DNA of 17,316 nt, from positions 1-17,316 of the forward strand of contig JADJRT010000026.1 of the NCBI GenBank assembly GCA_016712035.1. The letters run 5' to 3'. The first letter of the stretch is position 1. Every line of letters begins with the position of its first letter. The translations under genes and the position numbers were made by a program. This stretch comes from Flammeovirgaceae bacterium (lineage in GTDB: Bacteria > Bacteroidota > Bacteroidia > Cytophagales > Cyclobacteriaceae). Shown here piece after piece: positions 1 through 6,817 of the stretch. Below the pieces are notes generated by a model. It was given only the letters and a program-made list of their open reading frames with translations. It was not told the origin of the DNA and did not search any database.

Positions 1-312
1 TCGTGCTTTTGCTTGCACATCCGCCTTAACGGCTGCATGTAAATAATCTATGCGCATATCAATGGTGTTCAGCCTGTCATTGGGTGAATGGGCTGTTGCC
101 CCAGCCACCCCTCGGCCGTATCGGCAATGGCGGCAAGAATACCTCCATGCCAGCGGCCTTGTATAAAATCACCAATAAACTCTTCTTTGAATGGAACAAG
201 AATATGAACCGAGCCTGCTGTAATCTCAACTATTTTTAAACAGAGTATTTTGTTAGCAGGCATCATGTTTTCGATGAGCGTGCTTCAATAGTTGAAAATT
301 ATTTTCGTGCAT
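1..312 (-). CDS. PaaI-like hotdog-fold thioesterase, partial (C-terminus beyond window) and frameshifted
   Basis: Members of this family hydrolyse acyl-CoA thioesters in the cytoplasm. The clearest open stretch is 69-266. It carries the hallmark of the family: the sequence VPFKEEFIGDF, then HGGILAAIADTA, the central helix of the hotdog fold. After that the frame breaks near 105-115. In the next frame the protein continues as GATAHSPNDRLNTIDMRIDY and then LHAAVKADVQAKAR up to the window edge, which is the expected second half of the domain. One G missing from GCCGAGGGG explains the break. The probable start is the ATG at 310-312 (MHENNF...), which needs indel correction before residue 15. The ATG pair at 261-266 is a fallback. 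It lies about 50 bp downstream of the DUF5519 gene on the same strand, so it may be the last gene of that unit. The substrate cannot be told. Confidence 0.7.
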
Positions 313-360
313 GGCTAATCTTTTTAGCTAAAATTTATTTTTGCTCACTCCAACTTCGTC

Positions 361-850
361 TCACTTATCTCTTATTTCACCCATTGCAAATTGATAGGAA
401 CGAAAAACAATTTTTTTAATTACTTCAGCCTCCTCATCATTTCTGGGGGCATAAACCATTATGAAGTTTGGCGGCAACCATCCTTTATGTACTACAGGAT
501 GAAATTCGCCTTAACCCAGCTCAATTACTTTCTTAACATCACGTTGCAGGAGGCCTAAGTGCATACTGCCATCCGGAGCAGGATGAAAATGTGCAAATTC
601 CGTCTCAACCATAAAAGCATTACAATGTGTACACATTTTTTCTTCTGACATACACATGGCCTGTGATCCATGTACAGATATTTTGCTATGCTCCTTTGAA
701 ATATCAGGAAGCGAGAATGCCCAACCCATAAGTTCATCCACCAGCTTTCTGTCAGATGGTTGCTGGTCCAGTTGCATGTGCGGATTGCTCGGTGTAGTAG
801 TTGGTTTGTTCCTGTTCTTTTGGAATCTCAAAATCAAATTGCAATGCCAT
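361..850 (-). CDS. DUF5519 (luciferase-domain-like) family protein, copy 1, with an in-frame stop and one frameshift
   Basis: The reconstructed protein is about 163 residues. It begins MALQFDFEIPK, runs into a Pro/Thr-rich TTTPSNPHMQLDQQ segment and a helix KLVDELMGWAF, and then has the family signature EFAHFHPAPDGSMHLGL followed by GEFHPVVHKGWLPPNFIMVY. These motifs match DUF5519, a family often named luciferase domain-containing although its function is not established. The start at 848-850 was chosen because inserting one base in the T-run at 818-821 joins MALQFDFEIPK to the NPH motif, and this start lies 13 bp after the YgiD stop. Codon TAA at about 508 interrupts the frame where the paralogue at the other end of the window has Trp (KGWGEFHP). 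The reading frame is the same on both sides, so this is a nonsense codon rather than an indel. A truncated product would lose the C-terminal third. Confidence 0.72.
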
Positions 851-863
851 GTTCTGATATTGT

Positions 864-1771
864 TTAATGGGTTGGCTCCATAATAAAACTGCGGTCGCTA
901 AATGCGGGTAAAGATTTTCATAGGTGTGCTTTATTGTATCGTTGGTATTCAGCATAGCCATAGAATAAATTAGTGGCACATAATGATCAGGAGTAGGGGC
1001 AGCCATTTTTCCAAATTTTGTTTTTTCATAATTCATCAAACTTTTTATGTCACGGTCCACCACTCTCTGTTTTATCCATTCATCAAATTCCTTATCCCAT
1101 CCATACAAGGTTTTATCGCCTTTGAAAAGTCTGGAACTTGCCAATTGAAGATTATGAACAACGGAACCGCTTCCGATAATCAAAACACCCTTCGTTCTTA
1201 ATTTCTTCAGTTGAACTGCTAACTCATAGTGGTATTGAGGAGATTGATAATAATCAATGCTCATCTGAAAAACCGGAGTGTTAGCATCCGGAAAAAGATG
1301 GCGAAGCATGGGCCAGTTGCCGTGATCGAAACCCCAGTCGGTGGTAGTTTTAATAGTAGGAATGGAATGCGCTACCTCTTTGGCAAATTCTGGCGCACCA
1401 GGTGCAGGATATTTTGTGGTGTAATATTCAGGTGGGAAACCGTAAAAATCGTAAATCGTTTCAGGCCACGGAGAAACATTCACGTACGTGCCTTTGGTAC
1501 ACCAATGTGCTGATACTACCAATATGGCTTTAATTTCTTTTGGATATTTTTTCCGCAAGTCAACACCTAAATCAAAAAGATAAGTTAAAAAAGGATTCGC
1601 TTTATGAGGAAGGGAAATGTCCATTGGGTCTCCGTGCGAAGTAAAAAGAACTGGAAGGGTTACTTCCTGTTCGGGTAAGTCCGTTATCGCATTGGCCCAG
1701 CTTTTTACACCTGAAGTTCCAAAACCTATTGTTGCTGCTCCCATTATCTTTATAAAGTCTGATCGGTTCAT
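864..1771 (-). CDS. ygiD: YgiD-type extradiol dioxygenase (4,5-DOPA dioxygenase family)
   Basis: About 302 residues, belonging to the LigB/YgiD superfamily, which opens catechol rings such as DOPA using a single metal ion. Family motifs are visible: FTSHGDPM with His46, VVSAHW with His89, DWGFDHGNWPMLRHLFPDA with His150, and IGSGSVVHNL with His206. APTPDHYVPL follows near residue 260. His46, His89 and the later histidines are candidates for the metal and catalytic positions. The N-terminus (MNRSDFIKIMGAATIGFG) resembles a degenerate Tat-type or hydrophobic leader, so export is possible but not certain. The ATG at 1769-1771 is preferred to the upstream TTG at 1781-1783. Uncorrected, the frame runs on to 752 through the next gene. 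One extra T near 910-912 gives a normal-looking end (LPAFSDRSFIMEPTH) at 864. It is apparently co-transcribed with the DUF5519 gene. Confidence 0.85.
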
Positions 1772-1829
1772 TTTGCAATTCAAAAAATGAATTTAAATCG
1801 GACGCACATTACTCAGCTACCGGATAAAA

Positions 1830-2487
1830 TCATTCCGATGAAATAGAAGGTTCTTGCTGGTAATACTTTTCATCATCAACAATGTCGAGCATAAAACGGG
1901 CAACATCTTTTCGGCTGATGGTCATGTTTAGTTTTTTATCGCCTTTCATGCTTACCCGAACTGACTTCTGCTTTTCACTGTTGCTAAGCCCAACCGGTCG
2001 AACAGATGTCCAATCCAGTCCGCTTTTTCGGAGCAGTCTCTCCTGATCTTCGTGACCTGCATAGGCTACACCAACGTTGGTTTTTTGATGAGAAATTTAA
2101 ATATCCAATTTGTTTCTTTGTAACTATCACCTGTTCCCCAGGCTGAAACAGTTATCACACGCTTTACACCATTTTCTTGCATGGCATTTATCGTATTATC
2201 AATACTCACACGCCAATAAATCCAGCGGTGAAACCACCTTAGACCAGGGCATATCAGTTTTTCTTCCAATGTTCAGTGCAACATAAACAGCATCTGTTTC
2301 TTCAACCACCTTTGTCACCTCATCAATACGCATTGGATTTCCTTCAACGACATGCAGATTGGGATTTGCCAGTTTAATTTTTTGTTTGTCCCGAACCAGT
2401 GCTTTTACAACCCAACTTTTCCAGGGCTTGTTTTACAATTTCAATTCCTGTTCTGCCATTGGCGCCTAATACAGCTATTGTTTTCAT
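1830..2487 (-). CDS. NAD(P)H-binding (NmrA/atypical SDR-like) oxidoreductase or redox sensor, frameshifted
   Basis: About 219 residues after joining segments. The N-terminus MKTIAVLGANGRTGIEIVKQ has the Rossmann-fold glycine motif of the NAD(P)-binding domain of atypical short-chain dehydrogenases. It continues as VVKALVRDKQKIKL, NPNLHVVEGNPMRIDEV, and EETDAVYVALNIGRK. Later segments are NGVKRVITVSAWGTGDSYKET, GHEDQERLLRKSGLDWTSVRP and TISRKDVARFMLDIVDD. This order is typical of the NmrA/HSCARG/biliverdin-reductase-like group. At least three frame breaks occur (about 2400, 2230 and 2080), and homology resumes immediately after each. The start is 2 bp after the DoxX stop, so the pair is clearly one transcriptional unit. 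It could be an enzyme or an NADPH-sensing protein, and the sequence does not decide. Confidence 0.8.
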
Positions 2488-2489
2488 GC

Positions 2490-2870
2490 TCACTTATTTT
2501 TTGTAAAACTTGCCAGCATTTCGGGATTGCGCAGGTAATTACCAATCCAGATGAAAGTCAAAATAATGGCAGGCATTACATACGATTCCTGATGTTGTAG
2601 GTGAGTGGCAATGGCTCCACCAAAGTGGGCGGTTAACAAAAGAAACCCAAGGGAGGATGTTCTGGGAATAATAAATAGAATGATGAAAATCAATTCGCCA
2701 ATTCCTATAAACGTAAGGTTATCTTCCAATCCCCATTTAGCGAAATTGGTTACCAATTCTTCAGCGTGCATCAGTTTCATGGTGGCGCTCATAATAACCA
2801 ACGCACCCACCAATCCAATTAATACCCATGCTGCAATCTTTCTTGTTTTACCCTTTGATTGTTTTTCCAT
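2490..2870 (-). CDS. DoxX-like family small membrane protein
   Basis: About 126 residues with four predicted membrane segments: AAWVLIGLVGALVIMSATM, the helix around LTFIGIGELIFIILFII, SLGFLLLTAHFGGAIATHL, and VMPAIILTFIWIG. This four-helix layout, with Lys/His after the first helix and the HFGGAIATHL motif in the third, is typical of DoxX-like proteins. These are membrane proteins loosely linked to oxidative stress and quinone or thiol redox chemistry. The ATG at 2868-2870 (MEKQSKGKTRK) is preferred over the upstream ATG of the same frame at 2912, which would add the unlikely tail MHLWTKGNSLNNKN. The frame is intact. It is followed 2 bp later by the NAD(P)H-binding gene, a frequent pairing in Bacteroidota. 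Confidence 0.8.
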   Translation of the reverse strand: MEKQSKGKTRKIAAWVLIGLVGALVIMSATMKLMHAEELVTNFAKWGLEDNLTFIGIGELIFIILFIIPRTSSLGFLLLTAHFGGAIATHLQHQESYVMPAIILTFIWIGNYLRNPEMLASFTKNK

Positions 2871-2981
2871 GTTTTTGTTATTTAATGAATTTCCTTTTGT
2901 CCATAAATGCAATGCTCGGCATGATGCTCATGCAATAACTGTCAAGTAGTTCACTTACCTGGTTATATCCCCCCATCAAAA

Positions 2982-3434
2982 TCAGGGCAGGAGATAAACG
3001 ATTACAGTAATAATTAATCCGATACCAAAAGCATAGGCAAGCAATTGCCAGGCTCTTGCTCTGTCTTTCGCCCGGAATTCTTTTTGATCGATGGTGTCGG
3101 TTTTTCCCACCTCTCCTAAATTGAACATGTGCCCAAATCCGAAGTACACGCAGAACTTATTGTACGCCTGGATGAACCCAGTTGCTCCCATTACTGCCGG
3201 AATGAAAACAGCCAGTCGCATCCAATGGGGCGTTAAACCAAGTAAGAGTGTAATGGCAATTACGGTAAGTACCAACCCTGTCCATCCACTTGCTTTCCGC
3301 CTTCTTGATTTCCTCTCTCCCCATATTGCAGGTTCGGGAATATATTTTTCATTCGAAGAGTTGCTGTCATTATTTCTATTAAACCCGGACATAAGAAACG
3401 ATGGGATGATTGAGTGAAATCGTGCTTGTTTCAT
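2982..3434 (-). CDS. Hypothetical small integral membrane protein
   Basis: I do not recognise the family. The protein is about 150 residues with an intact frame. It has a polar, Asn/Ser-rich N-terminal stretch (about 1-35), then a basic patch GERKSRRRKASG. Two hydrophobic helices follow close together (GLVLTVIAITLLLGL and LAVFIPAVMGATGFI), then a short conserved-looking loop with YNKFCVYFGFGHMFN, a charged segment DTIDQKEFRAKDRARAW, and a C-terminal helix ending LIITVIVYLLP. The ATG at 3432-3434 was chosen because it lies 7 bp after the stop of the SnoaL gene. An upstream ATG would overlap that gene. It shares strand and close spacing with the SnoaL gene and so is probably co-transcribed with it. 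The gap to the downstream DoxX gene is 111 bp. Confidence 0.6.
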   Translation of the reverse strand: MKQARFHSIIPSFLMSGFNRNNDSNSSNEKYIPEPAIWGERKSRRRKASGWTGLVLTVIAITLLLGLTPHWMRLAVFIPAVMGATGFIQAYNKFCVYFGFGHMFNLGEVGKTDTIDQKEFRAKDRARAWQLLAYAFGIGLIITVIVYLLP

Positions 3435-3441
3435 TTTGATT

Positions 3442-3795
3442 TTAGTTAGTTGAATAATAAAACCGCTCATTAATAATTTGGCCATCAGCCCATCTTTGTA
3501 CGGCCACCTGGCACATTTTCATGCGGGGTGCGCCTTTGTAGGTAACGTCAAATTCCCATTCAACCATGGTAACATTGTCTCCAACGGTTACTGCATGGAC
3601 TTGAGCGCCATGAAAGGTTTCAATCATCTGCATCCCTTGAATTTCTCTCTCCCTGTTTGCTGATTTACCAACCATTGGGGGTTTGGAGTTTTCCTACATT
3701 ACCACATCTTCATGATAATACTTTTCAAAAGCATCCATTTGTTTGCCTGACAGCATTAGCTTGATTAGGTCTTCGATTTTTTCTTTGATATTCAT
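3442..3795 (-). CDS. SnoaL-like/NTF2-fold protein with an in-frame amber codon
   Basis: The reconstructed protein is 117 residues. It starts MNIKEKIEDLIKLMLSGKQ, continues DAFEKYYHEDVVM, then after the stop ENSKPPMVGKSANRERE, GAQVHAVTVGDNVTMVEWEF and ends QRWADGQIINERFYYSTN. This is the SnoaL-like cone-shaped fold; members include small polyketide cyclases and many stress-related proteins of unknown activity. A TAG codon (complement of 3694-3696) interrupts the frame exactly where relatives usually carry Gln (VVMQEN), so a single C-to-T change would explain it. Both sides are in the same frame, which rules out a simple indel. It is the first gene of a minus-strand run and is preceded by a perfect inverted repeat at 3812-3834. 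Confidence 0.7.
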
Positions 3796-3811
3796 GATAA
3801 ATAGCTTTAGG

Positions 3812-3834
3812 TTCTAACTACATGAAAGTTAGAA
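3812..3834. promoter_or_regulatory. Perfect 7-bp inverted repeat upstream of the SnoaL gene, candidate operator
   Basis: TTCTAAC (3812-3818) and GTTAGAA (3828-3834) are perfectly complementary, separated by 9 bp. On the minus strand the repeat contains TAACTTTC, which matches 7 of 8 positions of the Bacteroidota -7 element TAnnTTTG. A convincing -33 TTG is not visible. It lies 17 bp before the SnoaL ATG and about 40 bp after the ArsR-like gene, so binding by that regulator is a reasonable inference. Confidence 0.45.
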
Positions 3835-3874
3835 AGATATATTGAAATACATCTATATATTAGAGTGAAAAAAA

Positions 3875-4138
3875 TTACTTCACCAATTCTCCTTTAGGAT
3901 TCAAGATACTTTTCAAGTAGTTTCTTATTTACCGAAAGAAGAGAATGTTGTCCATTCTTTTTGCATGGATAAGTCCGCAATCATATAGTATTTTAAGTGG
4001 TGTGATATGGTAGGTTGAGAAAGTGTAAAGTGGCCTTCCAGTTCACTGCAACTGATTTCTCCTTTCGCCATGAGTGTCTTCATAATTTTTGAACCGCGTG
4101 GCATCAGCCAGTGCTTTTGATATTTTGAGCAAATCCAT
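3875..4138 (-). CDS. ArsR-family winged-helix transcriptional regulator, frameshifted
   Basis: The reconstructed protein is about 87 residues, a little shorter than the usual 90-110. The N-terminal helix MDLLKISKALADATRFKIM is the classic ArsR start (ALAD-TR). It is followed by KGEISCSELEGHF and the recognition helix LSQPTISHHLKIL, then YDCGLIHAKRMDNILFFRVNK and KLLEKYL. Frame breaks occur near 4097 and 3990, with a third near the C-terminus. Family continuity across them is clear. The cysteine in ISCSELEGHF is a single residue, so a typical arsenic-type CxC metal site is not seen. In this family many members sense other cues. It lies on the same strand just before the SnoaL-led run, about 80 bp upstream, and is the best candidate for its repressor. 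Confidence 0.75.
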
Positions 4139-4290
4139 TGCAATATTTTTTTTAAAGATAATGGATATTAAAGGGAATTAGCTATTAACTCAACCAACAG
4201 CAGGAAAACGATTCTTTATGAATACAATGTTTATGGTTGTGAAAAACAAAGTGGTTGGACGGTTTGGGCGATAAACTGAGCATCATAAAA

Positions 4291-4315
4291 TTATCTGCTA
4301 GTCCGTAATCATACC
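4291..4315 (+). repeat. Left terminal inverted repeat of the IS1595-family element
   Basis: The core TGCTAGTCCGTAATCATACC pairs with the right end at 6690-6714. Over the full 25 bp, 22 positions match, with mismatches at repeat positions 5, 19 and 20. It begins 50 bp outside the transposase stop codon. Confidence 0.8.
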
Positions 4316-4340
4316 ACTAAATTAAGCTAACGATAAGTTA

Positions 4341-4913
4341 TCAAACAGATTTGTGTTGTATCGCCCTGTTGAGTTTAAGCAGAACTCATCCAGGTAGTGT
4401 TGAAGGTATTTTCCCTTGATTACTGGTAAATCCTAGCAGATTTCTCTTAGCGTTGGCAATGGCAATATGTACACATTTAAGTTCATCTACACTTTCCTAG
4501 TCGACTTAAAGCTGACATGTAGGTTCACAAGATTTTTAAATCGACATAGCTTGCGATTTTTGATCGATCGGTAAACACAACGCTGTCCTTATCGATCGAA
4601 GATTTAACCAACTGTTGAGTAAATGTTTTCTGCTCAGATTGGCCCACTTTCATTTAAGCTGCCACAATATCTTTGAGCTATCCCGTCAATCTCTAATGGA
4701 AATGATTCTACCATTACAGTCACTTTCGACTTTTTTCTGACTGCCTTTACCTCGCTTAAGTTTCTTTCGTAATCGCTTAGGTGTGCTGGTAGAAAAATAA
4801 GCGTCATCCCACTCAATCATACCTGTAAGCACCTGATCATCATCGGCTTTGCCCATAGCAGCACGAATTTTTTTCATCATGGCCCAAATAGGTTCATAGC
4901 GCTTATGCCCAAG
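4341..4913 (-). pseudogene. IS1595-family transposase, C-terminal (catalytic) part
   Basis: Read on the minus strand from the insert junction, the piece starts LGHKRYEPIWAMMKKIRAAM and GKADDDQVLTGMIEWDDAYF, where the D/E-rich strand carries the first catalytic acid of the ISXO2-like DDE domain. It continues KRLRKKLKRGKGSQKK and VTVMVESF, then in other frames KDSVVFTDRSK, HIAIANAKRNLLGF, GKYLQHYLDEFCLKLNR and a stop at 4341-4343. The NAKRNLLG and YLQHYLDEFCLKLNR segments are characteristic of the family's C-terminus. Several frame changes occur between 4700 and 4440. This half joins in frame with the N-terminal half at 6343 once the insert is removed (EVRRQ|LGHKRYE). Confidence 0.82.
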
Positions 4914-5062
4914 TTATGTGCAAGCCCAAGAAAATAAGATAAGGGTAATATGAACTTTATGTGTAGTATAAAAGCAAGATTAAGCCATATTATGAACAAA
5001 AGGTCATAGGAGTTGAACTAATGAATAAACCCAACAGCACTCAAATTAAAATTTTAAAAACC

Positions 5063-6184
5063 ATGAATAGAATGAATTCAATTATATTTTTACACTTATT
5101 ATGCTATTTACAGCATGTTCCAAGGATGGCGAAATGGTTTGAAACTTCCGGACACTTATGATGTTATTGAACCCCGTACAAAAACTCACTATTAATGGGG
5201 GAAGACGCTCTCCTTTCGGTATCTTTGATCCAAGCCTCGAATATGATGACAATGGCATTGGATGGATGACTTATTCATCGGTGAAGTAGTCCGACCATGG
5301 ATCATAAATGGGTTGTTCAGACCGAACTGGCAAGAGCGCTAACAGAGGGACGACATGGACAAAAGTTCAAACGGTCAGCGAAGCAGACTACGAAACATTC
5401 ACAATACATGGTGAGGAAACTGAAGGACATTGGAACAAAGAAACCTCATCATTGCTTTACGACAATGAAGACCCAGACGGACAGAAAGATGGAAACTCTT
5501 TGCACATCGTATTTTCCAGTCCAAATGAAGGAGATGAACCGGAGCTGGTAATTTGCCATTTTATTCTTTTATTTCATATATGACTGCCCCGAACCAACTG
5601 GGCCTTGGTCCAGAAGAAAGATTCTTATTTGGAACATCAAAAGTGAAGTTCCTGACTTGGTCGATATCCAGTTGATAATCTTGCTCTGAGACTGCGGATG
5701 CAATAATAGTTACAGAGTCGGAGCGTATGCACAGAATGGTAGTATTTATGTTAGCCTTAACGTATTCGGAATGTACTAAAGGATGTCATTCTTCTCGCTT
5801 CAGAAGACCACGGAGAAACATGGAATTATGTCGAAACCCTTATCAGTGCTGGTGATGCCAATATGCTAGGTTTCGATAGTTTTGATCATTCAAGCATTGT
5901 TCGAGCAAGCGAATATTTGTATCTGTTTGCACCTAAAAATGGCGAAGAAAGTTTCGGCACATATATTTTCAAATTTGAAAACCTGCCAAATGGTGGGCTG
6001 AAAGAAAATGGAAAACTAAAAATCTATAACCATATAAAATCCGACAAGAATGAGGGAGCGAATGCGGGAAAGCGATTATGATGAGCAAAATACCAATGGA
6101 GGTATTTTGTTTCCTCAAATCATATTGTCCGATGTTCCAGAAGTATTTCAAATTTTCAAAACAGAAGTATTATTAAAAAAATAG
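5063..6184 (+). pseudogene. Cassette-borne lipoprotein with BNR/Asp-box (sialidase-like propeller) features, frameshifted
   Basis: The reconstructed protein is about 370 residues. It opens with a lipoprotein signal (MNRMNSIIF, then TLIMLFTACSKDG), so Cys19 would be lipidated. Later segments include KLTINGGRRSPFGIFDPSLE, DDNGIGWMTYSSVK, SANRGTTWTKVQTVSEADYE (an Asp-box-like S-x-x-x-G-x-x-W), KETSSLLYDNEDPDGQKDG, GNSLHIVFSSPNEGDEPEL, TGPWSRRKI, AYAQNGSIYVSLN, VILLASEDHGETWNYVE (a second Asp-box, SEDHGETW), FDHSSIVRASEYLYLFAPKN and NGGILFPQIILSDVPEVF. Such repeats form sialidase-like beta-propellers found in exported carbohydrate-active and binding proteins. No catalytic set can be assigned. There are at least five frame breaks and a stop near 5288. 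An upstream ATG at 5021 with AGGAG before it is an alternative start. It ends 33 bp before the attC-like site. Confidence 0.6.
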
Positions 6185-6217
6185 TGAACAAAAAACTGTA
6201 ACTAATAAATAATGCCA

Positions 6218-6342
6218 GCACATAACAATGTATAAAAATAATAGCCGAAACGGTAGTAAATACAAGGGTTGTAGCCCGCTTCAAACTTTCTTGTAACTTG
6301 ACAGGTAAATGCCGCAATCGGCTACTATTCTTATACGAACCG
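6218..6342 (+). repeat. attC-like recombination site (imperfect palindrome) of the cassette
   Basis: The outer end GCACATAAC (6218-6226) pairs with GTTATGTGC formed when the cassette circle closes (G6342 plus 4914-4921). Its ACATAAC/GTTATGT core matches the integron consensus RYYYAAC/GTTRRRY except at one compensated position. Next comes an unpaired spacer (AAT against GAACC). The inner stem follows: GTATAAAAATAATAGCCGA (6230-6248) and TCGGCTACTATTCTTATAC (6318-6336), 17 of 19 paired. Both mismatches are A-C on the top strand but T·G wobbles on the bottom strand, the strand that folds in integron recombination. A further inner pairing TACAAG...CTTGTA (6261-6266, 6290-6295) closes the tip. The total reconstituted length is 133 nt, within the usual attC range. 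Confidence 0.78.
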
Positions 6343-6632
6343 TTGTCTTCTAACTTCATGAGCCGAAAAACCCTTTTTGGTTGAACTCATTAAATGTAGG
6401 GTAATGTACCAATAACGATAGCTTAATTTACTACTCTCTAAGATAGTACCGCTGCGAAGTGTTGTACGAAAACCACATGTCTTACACTGAAATTGCTCCT
6501 TGCCAGAAAGCTAATAGTGCTCAATACCTTGGCATTTCTTACAAACAACCCCTTTGAAAAGCGATGATCTCTAAAATGATTCCTGCACGAATCCTCGGAA
6601 GGAAATTGCTTTATAAAACTGAGTAAATTCAT
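6343..6632 (-). pseudogene. IS1595-family transposase, N-terminal (zinc-ribbon) part
   Basis: It starts MNLLSFIKQFPSEDSCRNHF, the conserved beginning of IS1595-family transposases. Next come a degenerate zinc-ribbon region with frame changes, then CGFRTTLRSGTILESSKLSY, RYWYITLHLMSSTKKGFSA and HEVRRQ, where the homology stops at 6343. The cysteine pair of the first zinc knuckle reads as VRNAK, so it is damaged or mis-sequenced. The next residues of the family (LGHKRYEP) are found 1.4 kb away at 4913. The sequence between is foreign to the transposase. Confidence 0.82.
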
Positions 6633-6689
6633 ATCCCTTGATTTTTAAACCAAGGTCTTAATCCACTAAGACAACCTATGTCAAGTTTA

Positions 6690-6714
6690 GGTATCTTTAC
6701 GGACTAGCAAATAA
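6690..6714 (-). repeat. Right terminal inverted repeat of the IS1595-family element
   Basis: Plus-strand core GGTATCTTTACGGACTAGCA is the partner of 4291-4315. It lies about 58 bp upstream of the transposase ATG at 6632. Confidence 0.8.
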
Positions 6715-6817
6715 AACTACGTTCACTAAAAGCCGGAATAGTTGTTGTTTTTAATAAATTTTCTTCTTTTCATCTAATCGGTTGAAGCGGCTGTGGTTCG
6801 TTGTCTGTCGTTTTAAA

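Larger units (their letters stand above)
4914..6342 (+). mobile_element. Single integron-type gene cassette inserted at a G|TT site inside the transposase gene
   Basis: The insert is 1429 bp: a 149-bp leader, one plus-strand gene (5063-6184), and an attC-like palindrome (6218-6342) at the 3' end. That is the standard order for an integron cassette. Left junction: CCCAAG|TTATGTGC at 4913/4914. Right junction: GAACCG|TTGTCTTC at 6342/6343. Both crossovers are G|TT, the position cut by integron integrases. Excision in silico gives CCCAAGTTGTCT, which encodes the missing transposase residues in frame. It also gives a circle whose junction reads CCGTTATGTGC, completing the 9-bp end complementary to GCACATAAC at 6218-6226. 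No terminal inverted repeats, transposase or target duplication longer than the shared GTT is seen. Known family logic is that IntI moves cassettes as folded single strands and can target secondary sites. The assignment to that mechanism is my inference. Confidence 0.8.
4291..6714 (-). mobile_element. IS1595-family insertion sequence, interrupted by a 1429-bp integron-type cassette
   Basis: The element is bounded by inverted repeats at 4291-4315 and 6690-6714 that match at 22 of 25 positions. Between them is an IS1595-type transposase gene on the minus strand, in two pieces (6343-6632 and 4341-4913). Removing the insert leaves 995 bp, a normal length for this family. The 8-bp target duplication expected for IS1595 elements is not apparent next to the ends (TCATAAAA on the left, AACTACGT on the right), so the flanks have diverged or rearranged or the exact ends differ by a few bases. 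The transposase also has several frame breaks outside the insertion, so this copy is unlikely to be active. Confidence 0.82.

Noticed and set aside
752..863. A C-terminal extension of the YgiD-type dioxygenase running to 752
   Set aside because: The tail reads through the start of the DUF5519 gene and is not family-like. One extra T near 910-912 gives a normal short C-terminus ending at 864.
2871..2912. A longer DoxX-like protein starting at the ATG at 2912
   Set aside because: The added residues are polar and unlike the family start. The ATG at 2870 directly precedes the basic stretch before the first membrane helix.
4914..6342. The insert read as an ordinary transposon with a 3-bp GTT target duplication
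   Set aside because: There are no matching inverted repeats at its two ends, it carries no transposase, and the palindrome lies at one end only. The circle junction completes a perfect 9-bp palindromic box, which a transposon model does not predict.
6156..6359. A minus-strand 67-residue open frame with hydrophobic residues overlapping the palindrome
   Set aside because: It lies across the attC-like site and the insertion junction and is explained by their AT-rich composition. No family resemblance or start signal is seen.
4291..6714. The whole 2.4-kb unit read as a passenger-gene IS1595 element (transposase plus cargo)
   Set aside because: The cargo interrupts the transposase coding sequence instead of lying beside it, and removal restores the conserved residues EVRRQ-LGHKRYE in frame.
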